From the NCBI GenBank assembly GCA_029959195.1, contig CP114120.1, positions 124,001 through 188,000 on the forward strand: a stretch of DNA of 64,000 bases. The letters are read 5' to 3'. This DNA is from Dictyophora rubrovolvata. Taxonomy: Eukaryota > Basidiomycota > Agaricomycetes > Phallales > Phallaceae. Positions 1 to 11,333 of this stretch are shown here, piece after piece. Position 1 is the stretch's first letter; each line of letters opens with the position of its first letter. The position numbers were made by a program, and so were the translations under genes. Below the pieces are notes generated by a model. It was not told the origin of the DNA. It did no database searches and saw nothing but the letters and a program-made list of their open reading frames with translations.

Positions 1-1058
1 CGTCTGCACAATGGATACGAGCTGTTGATTTGGGTTGCGGGACCGGTATGTGCAAGTTTGTATTACCCTTGATGATTGAGTTCTTCTGAAGTAAATGCAC
101 ATTCCAAGGCCAGGCGACGGTTGAGTTGTCAAAGTTTGAAGAAGTGATTGGAATTGATCCCTCCGAAGCGATGGTTAAGAAGGCTGAGGGCCTGTTAGAG
201 TCATCGCCGCTGGTCAATAAGATATCCTTTGTTCAGAGCAAAGCAGAAGAGCTAGATCATCTTGAGACTGAGAGCGTAGATATGGTGATTTCAGGTGGGA
301 GCGACAAGCATGATGGAGGTTTCGGTGTATAAAATTATCCCTTTAGCACAAGCGGCTCATTGGTTCAACTACGAAAAGCTGTGGCCTCAACTTGCCCGGA
401 TACTCCGAAAGGAAGGTACTGTTGCATTCTGGGTGAGCCCTTATAGTTTAGTGCACTTTATGTCAAGAATTTGAATGGAGATGCTTTTTACAGGGTTATT
501 CTCAATTTCGTATCGATGGCCACCCATCTCTCACACCGTTGATACATGAGTATTCAAAAGGAAAAGACCCTGTAAATTCCGTTGGAATGTATTGGGAAGA
601 GCCAGGACGATCGATCTTGGACAATCATTTTCTAGATGTACCTAGGGCACCCGCGGAGTATTTCAAAAATCACGAACATGTATTTTGGACTGGTAACTAT
701 TCAGCCCATTTTCTAACTGCTGAATATTAATTTAGTTTTCGATGTTTCAGGGGACTATTATCCCAATTTGCCGTCGCCGAAACCGATTTTGATGAGAAAA
801 CGTTGCTCTTGGGAATCATTTCAAGGGTACCTGAGGACATTCTCATCATTGTATACATATCACGAGGCGCACCCCAATGATAAAGAACAATTTACTGGTT
901 TATCTCATCGCCCGAACTCCGGACATAAACAAGGGGATATCGTGGAAAGATTTTGGTGGACGATCAAGGAGAATGTTGCTAAGGAGAATGGTGGAAATGA
1001 AGGCGATGGAATAGAGATTGTTTGGCCCCTTGCTGTATTATTATTCAAGAGAAAATAG
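1..1058 (+). CDS. Class I SAM-dependent methyltransferase, 5'-truncated by the window edge
   Basis: Five exons are visible: about 3-45, 109-294, 353-432, 494-692 and 751-1058; lengths and phases agree and the frame stays open to TAA, giving 271 residues. Motif I, AVDLGCGTG, spans the first splice junction. It is followed by an acidic loop (EVIGIDPS) and then an SAAHWF-type region formed across the second intron, and ARILRKEGTVAFWGYSQF. This order matches the fungal trans-aconitate/juvenile-hormone-like methyltransferases (Tmt1/Crg1 type, Methyltransf_11 core). The C-terminal half (YLRTFSSLYTYHEAHP) also fits that group. The protein would be a soluble enzyme moving a methyl group from SAM to a small acid; the substrate cannot be read from sequence. 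Roughly 30-50 N-terminal residues lie outside the window. Family assignment is firm, exact function is not. Confidence 0.85.
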
Positions 1059-3003
1059 CTCTCGAGTCAACAGAGTTTTAGATCGCCGCAAGTTGCGATG
1101 CTTGTTATCCGTAGGTTAACAATTTGATCCTGCCTGCGGGTCGTACATATCTCTTTGGTCGGCTATGTGTCCATCATTTCTGGATGATGTATCGTTCATC
1201 TAATAGGAACAAACTCAATAAGTCAGTTCCTTTACGCTTGCTCTTTTTTTTTTGAAAAAAATCAAGACAGCTATACCTTTACCGATTCATTGAAACAGAA
1301 TCATTGATCCTTCTACCCACGTGGGGAATCAGAGGGAGATGCCGATTTCCGGTGAGCCCATCAAGCCCATCATGTTGGTTTCTACCGATGCGAAGTTTAG
1401 CAGTTGGATTGATCCTAATTGATCATCGCCAAAAAGGAGGACGATTACTTTCGTGCCTTGAATGACACTCAGTAAGTTAGATCTCAGCAATAATTACATA
1501 TTTCAAGATTAATTTCAATTCAAAGATAGCACCAATTGACCCATGATCGACCAACAAAAGCTGTGCTAAACTATATATACGATTCCATGCTTGTTGGACC
1601 AATATACCGCCGCAGTCGTGGTTTAGTATACTAGCCAATACGGTTTTACAATTTCGGCGAAATCCGGTCTAAGACTTTTCAATGATACCTTAAGGTGTTT
1701 TTCGTAGCCACGGGCAGCCATAACTGATATCCTTTGAAGGTTTTGAGGAAGGTAATTAAAGATCTAATTTAGGGTCGACCCTAGCCGCAACTTAGTCGCC
1801 GCTCAGTCTCTTATGCACTGTTCGCGTTTCGCCCGTGACGACCAATCATAGATCTTATAGCGAACTTGTAACTCTCATTGGGCAACGTCTGAATATTTGA
1901 ATCTTTATAATGCGGTGCGTTCGGCAACGCAAGGTGGTGATGTTTTCTTTAAATTTTGAAACATAGCTTGTGACATACTACAACCTTGACAGCGATGCAC
2001 TTTCAAAACAATTATAACTGAACTTCCGTCAAATATCTGCCGTCCAGCAATACCGAAACTTCCGCTTTCGCCGCTCTAGACGTCTTCAAACTTCATCGTG
2101 GGTTCAGACCACTGAGCCAGGGAAGCGCTTCAGGGTATCAGTACAGGAGACTTCGCTAATGTTTTTCTTCGAGTGGCAGTTGAACGACCTATAAGAAACG
2201 TGATACAAAGGGGCAAGACTCAGCCGCCTTAAAAAAATGACAATCTACGCGCTCCGCAGTCCCAATGAGTCTTTCTTTTAAAACTCCCCTGCAATCGCAT
2301 TTTACGATCTTAATTTCGAAGAACATTGAAAGCTTTCGGGATTTGATTTTGGAGATAGGGTTTGCCGCCTATATTTCCGCGAAGTCCTCAAACAGCCGCT
2401 TCTAATCAGTTTCGAGACGAATCGACCGAAACAGCACAAATACTGTCCTTGTCATTTCCCCAAGTAATTATCCTTTTTTTAAATAAAACCGCCTTTAGTT
2501 ACTTGAAAAACACGTAGTTAAGGCGTTGTATGTAGCAGCAAAACAAAGGCTAATGAAAATGAATTGCCGCGGAAGCTTACGAGATGATAAAAAAGGTGAC
2601 TCGGGTGCGACAAAGGGAGACTGACTATGAGAGTATTTGCCGCTATGAAAGGTGCTCCTCGCATTTAGGTTAACAATCCTAACTCAATCCCTAACAACTA
2701 ATGAGAAAATCTAATGATCGCCGACACTACATAAAACCATGCCTAAGCCTTCTTTGCTCATTCAACATAACGAGCTTAGCATTTTAGGTATCCACGATGC
2801 GTCTGGGTCCACGACTATGTCCACGACATGTAAGACGTCCACAGCGCAGAATATATGTTTACTAGCAGTTTTGTCCAACGTGTTTTGTCCAAACACCCGC
2901 ATCCGGATATAAGAACAGAGTGAAGACACCCCCGTTAGAGTTTTGAGCCTTCCACCATCACCATTGTCACCAGCGTTCCAATTCCCTTTGTCTTTTTTGC
3001 ACT
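1059..3003. other. Gene-free stretch, enriched in GCCGC on the plus strand
   Basis: No open frame here looks like protein and no terminal repeats were found. About ten plus-strand GCCGC pentamers occur between 1.08 and 2.65 kb, more than expected for such AT-rich DNA. The last 100 bases hold the likely promoter of the next gene. Confidence 0.5.
2908..2913 (+). promoter_or_regulatory. TATA-like box of the gene at 3004
   Basis: TATAAG lies about 95 bases before the ATG at 3004, a usual distance in these fungi. Short TGTCCA/GTCCACGA repeats lie just upstream. Confidence 0.45.
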
Positions 3004-3831
3004 ATGATGTCTTCAATAGTTTCTCTTACATGTCCTTCGGCCGATGCCGCACACGACAGGGGACTGCATTTTCCGAGTAATACGCTGAGCGAAGACTCGG
3101 AGCCCCATTCAAAGGGGAAGAATGGGCCCAAATTGGACGCGTCTACAGGCTCATTCGCAGCGTCATCGGCAGATTCACCAAATGAGAAACAGCAAACAAA
3201 GCGCTGGAACGATGAGAACGAGGGTGAACCCCGCAGTTCTTCGCCGACATGCCGACTTACCAGAGTGGACGGCGTAGAGTTTGAAATTCTCAATTCGCGT
3301 TCGGCTTGTACAGAGTTCGAATCTCAGTCCTCACAATCATTCATTGATAAAGACGGCGATGATGAAGATGGTGGTGATAGCGACTCTGCTTCTTATATCT
3401 CACTCTTGGAAGAATTTTCATTGAGCGGCGATAGTGGCAGAATTATGTGGGTTGACGGAATGAAATTCGAGATGGTTTCGGTTCCATTTCCTGCTAGACG
3501 TCCTACGACGACTTTACAATCTATGCGTTCAGAGTATTTGTCCTCCAACACAGATTATCTCGAACAACGGGCGCGTGATGTCAACGTACCCGTTTCCCGA
3601 CAAGACGACACATGTCAAGTATTGAATGTTCCATGGGCCGAATACGCTTCCCCGGATATTTTTACCGGTTATCTGTGGCCTCCAACTTCGGAACGAGATT
3701 ACATCCCAACTTTGCCAAGTCCTTTTGAAATCGAAGATTATAGAAATGCTTTTGACGCTTTGTTCGAATCTTCGGAAAGTCCACTCGAGGCGGATGATAC
3801 TGCTAGGGGGGGTGCTCCCGTAACTTTATGA
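3004..3831 (+). CDS. Hypothetical acidic, Ser-rich protein, single exon
   Basis: A 275-codon uninterrupted frame begins at tandem ATGs (3004 and 3007). No known domain was recognised. The first 75 residues are Ser/Lys/Glu-rich and look disordered. Two related short units, TRVDGVEFEIL and MWVDGMKFEMV, lie about 60 residues apart on either side of an Asp/Glu/Ser run (DKDGDDEDGGDSDS). The C-terminal third is richer in aromatic residues (GYLWPP, SPFEIEDYRNAF) and may be folded. There is no signal peptide or membrane segment. The TATA-like box and coherent codon use support a real gene; the protein is probably lineage-restricted. A shorter frame on the opposite strand (2967-3293) is taken to be a shadow. 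Confidence 0.6.
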   Translation: MMSSIVSLTCPSADAAHDRGLHFPSNTLSEDSEPHSKGKNGPKLDASTGSFAASSADSPNEKQQTKRWNDENEGEPRSSSPTCRLTRVDGVEFEILNSRSACTEFESQSSQSFIDKDGDDEDGGDSDSASYISLLEEFSLSGDSGRIMWVDGMKFEMVSVPFPARRPTTTLQSMRSEYLSSNTDYLEQRARDVNVPVSRQDDTCQVLNVPWAEYASPDIFTGYLWPPTSERDYIPTLPSPFEIEDYRNAFDALFESSESPLEADDTARGGAPVTL

Positions 3832-5522
3832 TGTGCGTATTATTTGTTTTTCTGTTGCTTTCGGGTGGCCTTGTTTATTACAATCACATTAGGATCCAAT
3901 ACCTTCGTCATATACGTTTGAAACATAGTTGTTTTCACTTTTTTTGTAGTCGAGCAATCGCTATCTTGTTGGAGGGAATACGTTGACCTCGGCGCAAACC
4001 ATATCGCCGCATTGCTCCTGTTTCTGCACTATTGTAGTTATAGGGTTCTTTCCCTTCGATTTGAGACAGCACTCGGTGTGGTAATTCTGTGCGGAAGGTC
4101 TTTACTTCACTCGGGAAAGAGCGCCAAGTAGGGCGCGCTATATCATTATTTTGCATTCTCTATGCACCACTTCTCATATCTTCCTTATTTTATGCCTCGG
4201 TGTATGTGTATGCCTGTTATGCCCTTTGTTTATTAATCTGATTACTTTTCCCATCCCGTTTGTACCTCCTATACTTTATCTACTTCAGTTGGCAATGAGG
4301 AACTCCGTACGCCCCATTAAACTATGCTTGTTGACGTAAATAAAGACTACCAGCACAGAAGAAATGTGCTAGAAAGATTCTGTAAAATGATTAAACAAAA
4401 CAAACGACTCTGGTTGTTTTCTGCACATATAGGATGGTGGACACGAAATAACGGCTTCTTTGAGCAGCGAAGATCATGATGCTGCGTGCATAAGTCGCTC
4501 CCTGCTCCCTCAGCGCAGAGCCCGATGTCCATCCAAGAAACCTTCTTCCTTTGTTTGCGGGCGGCACTTGTGCAATTATATATGTCTGGCTGTAAATGAG
4601 CGTTTTGCCGGTACGTTTTTTTGGTCCATCCATTACATATCCCCAGCAGAACATCCTTATAGATGCCTCCCTCCATCAATCCGTGACAGCTCGATGATTT
4701 CCTAATGATATTGGGACGTTTGACGAATATAGTGATCGCGTTCCTTTTCCGACTTCGGGAACGAGAATTTCTTATAATTGTGAATATCTTCAGTTGCTTT
4801 TGAGAGATCTTGTGAGAGACGTATTGAAGAATCTGTCGAGCAACTGATCACAAGTTTGTCAGTGGTAGAGACTGATGAGCTCATCTCTCATTGCCTGTTC
4901 CTGATGAATGTTGTAGACCACTCGAACTATACCCAAGTTGAAAACCTTAGTCCCTTTGGACCATCAGTGGAAGATTTGATAGTCATTCAACGCCACACGA
5001 CGAAATCGTCGACGAATCAGAACAATTTCACGGGACCGAGATCACGTGATGTATCACGTCGTAGGACGTGTCACGTGCCCGTCTACACGGACGGACAACA
5101 AGTCAATCTTGTCCGCGCGAGAGAGGCTTGGCCGTTCCAGCGTTCTACATCTGACAATGTTCTTCAATACAACTAGTAGGATAGGTATCGACGACTGGGG
5201 ATTGGTAATTGTGTTTGCCTCTTATTCACCTGTTTCCAATTAAGGTTTTTATGCTTTGTAGAGTCGGAAATTATTTACTAGAACTGTCGATGAAGAATTG
5301 ACGTGGAATCCCACCATTTATTACTCGAGTTTCGGATATTCAGACTAACCCTGGAAAAATCCCATAAAACCGTCTTCTCTTCGTTCCTGGGTGGTATCTA
5401 TGCAACGAGGTGTGTACTCCGGCGCCAAGTACAACAGGCGCCCAAATGTGTCACCGTATTCATTCTCCCGAGTATGATGACATGCAAGACGTGCACATCG
5501 CTCTTTATTTCCTTAATCTCTC
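3832..5522. other. Intergenic region, no recognisable gene
   Basis: Several frames of 60-120 codons occur on both strands, but they overlap one another and lack domain-like composition or plausible splice partners. The right half is the upstream region of the membrane-protein gene at 5523 and contains a CACGTG cluster. Confidence 0.5.
5041..5080. promoter_or_regulatory. Cluster of CACGTG-type boxes
   Basis: Two CACGTG hexamers (5043-5048 and 5072-5077) flank a CACGTC at 5055 and a GACGTG at 5065, within 40 bases. CACGTG is the classical bHLH (Pho4/Cbf1-like) site in fungi. It lies about 450 bases before the membrane-protein gene, so control of that gene is possible but inferred. Confidence 0.35.
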
Positions 5523-7083
5523 ATGGAGATTGCATGGAAACTGGGAGCATACGAAATTGGTGTTTTATTCGGCACCGTATTATTTGGTTTTGTTCTTTCA
5601 CAAGCGTTCAGGTATACGCAAGAAAAGTACAATGATCCTATTTGGCTCAAGACTCTGGCACGTTCCTTTTGTTGTTTCTTTCATCAAACTTAAGAAGAGA
5701 AAATCTTTGTGCCCATTAGGTTTTAGTCGCGTGGTTAGTCAATTAAATTTCACCTTTTTTCCTTATGATTGACATAGCCTTGATTGATTATAGCACCCTT
5801 GACACCACTCATACTGTGGCGATGTGGTCTCTTTTATACTTTTGGTCCGTAAACAACTTCTTGCATCCAGAGGGTCTGCTTGAAATCCATTGGATGTTCG
5901 TACTGGGCTTTGCAGTCTCTCCGTTCATGGGAGCAGTCGTCCAAGTGAGCTCCTGATACAATAAAACTCCCCACAATACCTTACTTTCGAATCATCTCCT
6001 TAAAATAGTCATTTTACGCGTATCGAATGTTCCTTCTCCTCTCAAGACCGTATATACCCCTTATCATCTGGCTTGGAGCTGCCACGCGGGTGGGATTCGG
6101 TATCTACAGAATTATCCCGTTTTCGGAGTCCAAAACCATTCCTCAGTTGGTTAAACATCATGGTTGGCTACTAGAGACGGCACTGGCTATCAATGTTGGT
6201 CTAGATATTTTGAATACGGTTGGATTGCTGTATTGTCTACTCAGAAATAGGCCCACTTTAGTAAGGTATGGTTGAGAACACATTGGTCTTTTCCTCTCTG
6301 CGTGCCCCTCTTATTTATTTCACTAGATCGCGAAAGATGGTTGATACGTTGTCGAGATATACCATCGGTGAGTAACCCGTCAAGATGATACTACTCCTCT
6401 GAAGCTTTTTTTCTTCAGAAATTGGCTTAAGTACCTCGTACGTCATTACACCTAGTAGTACACCGCTTAAAGTCCTCTTTTTTCTGACACCAACACAGCG
6501 TATTTGCTGTTGTTACGCTAGTCGTGGTTCATTACAGTCAGTCATCATTCAAATCGGGTATCAATTATTAATGATTTACTCATAGGGGCCCACCAAAATT
6601 GTACGACATTTGTCTTTATTCTGAATTCGGATTCACGGCCTTCTGTTTAGTTATCTTCCTCGGACTCTTGGCTATATATCCCAAACGTAAAATTCAAATA
6701 ACTTTTTCGCAATCAGCTGACCTCCCACTGTATACCCTTTCAGTATATACAAATTCCCTCTTCGCATCGTAAGAAAGACTCGTTTTCAACTTACTATTAA
6801 CAACCATCTTTTTCAGCCTTAATTCCCGCGTGAGATTACGACAAATATCGTCGTCATATAATACGACAGATATCGGTGCCGAAATTCCAAGTCATCGAGA
6901 TAGAAGCGTACGTGGATTCTATACCAAAAAAAATCACGAGTCGCTTATTTCTTTCTTTCCCCCACTCCCCAGAACCTTTTCGACGTTGCTAAAATAGTAC
7001 GTCGTCCGAAAAAGGCGTCCACGGCTTCTTCATCCAGTCATCCCCCCGAGCCGCCGTCAGGGACGCAGCCTGAGATAACGTAA
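5523..7083 (+). CDS. DUF6534-like multi-pass membrane protein
   Basis: Eleven exons can be placed: 5523-5657, 5720-5733, 5794-5944, 6009-6265, 6327-6367, 6419-6437, 6499-6540, 6586-6686, 6744-6768, 6817-6907 and 6973-7083, coding for about 328 residues. The order of segments is that of the Agaricomycete DUF6534 family: a start such as KLGAYEIGVLFGTVLFG, then LDTTHTVAMWSLLYFW, a third and fourth helix around WMFVLGFAVSP and LIIWLGAATRVG, and a late helix with a Ser/Pro-rich cytosolic tail. Six to seven transmembrane helices are expected. Two splice oddities: the second exon is only 14 nt, and the first intron appears to use a GC donor (GC-AG). The function of the family is unknown; it is expanded in mushrooms. 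Confidence 0.8.
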
Positions 7084-9564
7084 CTAAGGTTACATTTATG
7101 ATTCTGTCCTTGCTACCCTTCAAGAGTTTCTACGTAACTTGTAGAAAGTGGGTTGTGTGCTGAACCAACCGTTCGAGTCGAGTTAAAATTTCCTGAGTGT
7201 GTAAGAACTCTTGATACATTTAAGATAACTTCTCATACTAGTTTCGAACCAATGCGATTTTTTCCGCACATCACGAACCAGTGCGGAGCGCTACACGGTG
7301 CCCGACAGTGGCAGACACCTCTCTCGTCATGTCGCGTTTCTCTTTTTCAGTTCATATTTTGGGAGAAGGAAAGGAGAGAGAAGCACGAACGTCCGATTCC
7401 TATAGTTATGGTGATATAATTTCCTTGGCGTCGAATTTCCGTCCATCAGAACTGTATATCTCATAAATAAATAAACTATGAGTCTTCCAAGTTTGATTTC
7501 CACCTCGCTAACCCCATGTCAATTTCGACAGTTTCATTTTAGGGTTTTGAAGTCCGGCGACTGGATTGATATAAGTACAGTCCTGTTTGTGCGCATCTTG
7601 TTATCCACAAGCTTCAAAGAGGCTAATCAACTCCAACTTATACATAATACATCCCAATCTCAACTTGCCTGACGCAACGACAAGTCCCATAATTTCATAA
7701 TGCTCACGTTCAAAAAAACCCTCAGTTGACTCGGTTTTCCCAAGTGGAAGGGTGTTCCGCAAGACATGAACATTGTCAAGGTAAATATGTATTCTGCGTT
7801 GCATCCATTAGCTCGCTCTTCCCGTGATGTGAATAGAATTCAGCGTACACTCGAGCTTTGGTAATAACATATGTCAAGCTTATCGAACACCACCAGGGTT
7901 CTCATACTATCTCAGCAGAACACTTACCACATGGCAACGACACGATTTATGTAGACAAGTATGGATGGCTGAGGTATGCAGATGGGGCCTTTGTTCCCGT
8001 GAATTATAGCTATAGTACCACGCCATATGAAGTCCTTGATCCCAAATACCGAATTTCCCTCAACAAATTTCCAGTACTCTTCAAAAGATATGATGAATAT
8101 TTTGGAGGTGCGGTTTCTAGGGCACAAAACCATTCAGGCCACTGGGAAGTAGGATAGCTACTCAGCATTGACATGAGCGAATGTCAAGATTAACAAGTAA
8201 TCTGCAAAACTTACGCGACCGTAATTAAGAATGTCATCAAAGTCGTGGGTCCGAACCCGGAGCGCTTTTCTAAAAAGACAAAACCAAAAGGTAACAACAC
8301 TCGAGTTATAAAAAAGGCCTGGCCTAAGGCCTTGACTGCGCCAACACGTCAGTCAAAAGAGCTCAAGGTAGGACGCGCTCATTAATCATTAAGTGGTTCC
8401 TAAGCCCATATAGGGAAATCCTGAAACGGTGCCCGTAGATTGAATGGGATTGTGACTTAAATCCTATATCCAAGATATTGTACAAATGTTTAGCTGTTCA
8501 AAACCAATATATTAATATGTCCCTTCTAGTAATAGAGGAACCCAAACTTTGCTAATGTACATTCTATGTACATGGATCGACGCACGCACGCACGCACGCA
8601 ACTTACGCGGGACATCTCAAATTTGCTTTTTGAGCGACACGCAACAGCCCAACTTTATCAGGTACATCCTCCATGAAATGAATTTTCTGAGTGCGATGTG
8701 TTGTGTCTGGACTGAGATTAGTCCGGTGCATGAGAACAGAGTAAAAAAGGCCGTTGAAATTTGGCATGGCACAATCATGGACAACGGTAGCGAGGCCCAT
8801 ACAAAGGTTTGTTGCAGATGAAGGAGTGAACTGGAGGACGATGAAAACGAAGAAGATCCCGACCTACTGTTAATCAACGGCAACAAAAGAACTTCAATAT
8901 CCCGCTCTCACTCAGACCCATTGCGCCCACTGCTGGGCTATCTTCTGACGGTGGGGAAAATCCTTTCGCTGACAGCACCTGCCGGTCTCAAACGTGGGGG
9001 AACGGCATAGACTGTCGTGGAAGATTGCATGGTTTGAAAACTGTATCCGGGAGAATGATAGGGAGTTCTGAGGCTAGTGAAGAGGGCGGAGACGTGGTAG
9101 GAGACGTGGGATCGGTGCTGGCGACACAGATGTTAAGTTTTCTATACGAACCCGGGCCCACGGTGATAACTTGGCTTGACAGGTCTAACGTTAGAATATC
9201 AACTATCAAATTAAACAAAAAGCAACAAAAATAGTCACCTAAAACAAAATCAAGAAAAGCGACGATAGCAACGCGTCAAGAGTTGTATGTTTCCTTTTAA
9301 AAAATTCGTTGTTTCTTGTATACAAGGATGACTCACCGAAGACCAGACTACCGACGCGAACAAAAACCAATTTCGACTCGTCCTCGTCCATAATGTTGGC
9401 AAGATCACTGGCCAGTGGCAGATGGAATATAAAAAAAGCTGTGGTGGAAACAAACGCCGTCCCACGTTGTAAACTCCAACGACCTTCAGTCGCTTCAGTA
9501 TTCACCCTCTCCGGATCCTTATACAGGGGGAACCTGTTTTGTGGACTTTCTTATGCAATATGTG
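7084..9564. other. Intergenic region with one weak ORF
   Basis: The only frame with protein-like composition is plus-strand 7858-8157 (99 codons, with DTIYVDKYGWLRYADG); no family was recognised and no flanking exons could be joined, so it may be a relic. A GATCC/ACGC-rich stretch and a short microsatellite occur at 8.58 kb. Nothing else was seen. Confidence 0.4.
8581..8600. repeat. Short (CGCA)n microsatellite
   Basis: Five tandem CGCA tetramers. Confidence 0.8.
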
Positions 9565-9693
9565 AAAAAATACTTATTCACAAATTGAGTCATCGCACAA
9601 TAGTGTGTTCTTCAGAAAGACCTTTGATTTATAGTACTACATTTATTATTTCTTCTAACCTATACATAACAAATAACATAAACGACTCGTCCA

Positions 9694-10894
9694 CTATTGC
9701 GTTGAAATGCCAGCTTCTAAAGCAGCAATCAAAACGGCCCATACAATCTGAACGACCTTCCACAAAAGTTCATCCGATACACCCAGAGCGACCATGTTAG
9801 CCCATAGGCCATGTACGCGTGCTGCGTGTGCTAAGAGAGCTTGTGTTGTGTAGGTTTGTGCTAGTGTTCGGGCGAGGTGTGTGGGTGATTGGAGGGATGA
9901 GGGTTGAGATTCGGAGGTGGTGGGTGTTGGATTTGAGAGAGTAAGAGAGGGTTGAGTCGGTGGGAGGAGGGCTGCGAAGAGATTTTGGGGCTGCTTTGTG
10001 TAGAGGTAGGCGAGGAGGAGGGGGAATGTGTTTGGTGATGGGAGGGAGAGAGGTGTAATTGGGAGTTTCAGTGACGATGATGATGCGGTGGACTCGGGGT
10101 TGGAAGTCGATTCTGAGTATGAGTGGCGTTCTGGTGTTGGTAGAGGAGGAAGGTTCGCGCAGTGCGCTGCGAGGATTATACCGTGTGCGGGATGAAGTGT
10201 CACTTTTTTGGGTTTCGTTGTGGGTGCGATATCTTGGTCGTTTGGTGTGCGAGAGTAGACGGCAAAGATGTGGGATGGCGGTGGGAATGCAGAAGATGAA
10301 GTATGAATGAGGAGTTCGAGTTCGCGGGGGAGACAGTTTGTAGGTGGTTGAGCTGTTGATGAGCATGCCGCTTGGAGCATTCTAGAGACAGATATCAGTA
10401 TCGCTTGATGGTGGTATATCAAAAGGTTAATCGTACCCTTTACCCATCATTCTCAGCTTATCGAGCACATATTCTATCGGGACATTCTTCAGCTCCGGGT
10501 CGAGTGCCTGCAATGCGGCTGCGTCGACGGTAGCCATGGATGCTGGTTTCTTTAATTGACGGGGTAGTCGGATAGCGTGTTTAGATGAAGAAGAAGAGTC
10601 TGTGACTACAATTGGAGGAGGAGAGTCCGTCATGTCCACGTCCATCATCCCAAAGTCGTGTGCGTCTCCTTCGCCTGTTTTCTTGGCATGTTTTCGGACG
10701 AGCAAGACGGGAGATGGGGTAGATGACGTCGGAAGAGGGATATGTGATCTTGAACGCTGTTTGCGTGTTACGGATGCAGGAGATGCGGGAGCAGGAGAGT
10801 GGCTGCCCGACTTGGATTTGGCGTGTTTCGCCGCCCTCGTTCGCTTGAGCAAGGCGTTTTCTTTGTTGTGTTGCAAGTTGGCAGAGAGAACCAT
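9694..10894 (-). CDS. Clp1-like protein (clampless1 family), copy 1
   Basis: Two exons (10894-10437 and 10381-9694, intron 55 nt) encode 381 residues. After a basic, Ser/Pro-rich N-terminus (HAKSKSGSHSP) comes the conserved Clp1-type core: YVLDKLRMMGKG across the intron, LPRELELLIH, then HPAHGIILAAHCANLP, PLSLPSPNTFPLLLAYLYT and a C-terminal HGLWANMVALGVSDELLW. In Coprinopsis cinerea clp1 acts downstream of the A mating-type homeodomain proteins and is needed for clamp-cell formation; in Ustilago maydis Clp1 is needed for proliferation of the filamentous dikaryon. The role here is inferred by family. The reading frame is intact, and the TATA box at 10955-10962 lies 60 bases upstream. An inverted, nearly identical copy is at 56823. 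Confidence 0.75.
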
Positions 10895-10954
10895 GTTGTG
10901 AAGGACGAGTCGGTGACGAAGAGAAGTACATTCATCTCTGGTTCAGCACCCAGT

Positions 10955-10962
10955 TTTATATA
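10955..10962 (-). promoter_or_regulatory. TATA box of Clp1-like copy 1
   Basis: TATATAAA on the minus strand, about 60 bases before the ATG; identical in the second copy (56755-56762). Confidence 0.7.
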
Positions 10963-11333
10963 CACAAGTTGGGGTAGATGTGTGATGGACGTCGTACGGT
11001 GTGTCGAGTATCCATCCCATCACGCACTGTCAGTGTGACATGACGCAATCGTGGACCTACATGGTGGGCGTCTATTTGAGATTATGGCTTGTGTTTGGTT
11101 CCGAACGAGAGTGCTCACGTGACCATTGTCGAGATGAGAGTGTCAAGTGACGAGTCTGAAATCAGAGAATGGAGTCTGTTGCACAATGTCAAAAATCCGT
11201 CTGTCGTCGTAATGGATAAGATGTGTCTAGGATCATTTGAGGGGAGAGTCGGGGAAGGCTTATGAGAAAGATCATGGTGTAGTGCTGGTGCGGCTCGTTG
11301 AAAACATGACGAAACTGGTTCATCAATACTTCC

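Larger units (their letters stand above)
9565..11122 (-). repeat. Left arm of an inverted duplication carrying the Clp1-like gene
   Basis: This stretch reads as the reverse complement of about 56590-58140, including the gene, its intron, roughly 230 bases of upstream DNA (to the CACGTG next to GCACTCTCGTTCGG) and about 130 bases downstream. Identity is near 98% by eye, with scattered single-base changes and one codon indel. Similarity ends abruptly at both sides without an obvious short repeat. Confidence 0.9.

Noticed and set aside
3312-3330. GTTCGAATCTC, tRNA B-box-like
   Set aside because: Lies within a coding frame and has no partner A box.
8240-8265. tRNA T-arm-like GGGTCCGAACCC
   Set aside because: No acceptor pairing, A box or anticodon arm could be built around it.
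9309-9800. 163-codon plus-strand frame
   Set aside because: Runs into the 3' end of the Clp1-like gene on the other strand and is low in protein-like features.
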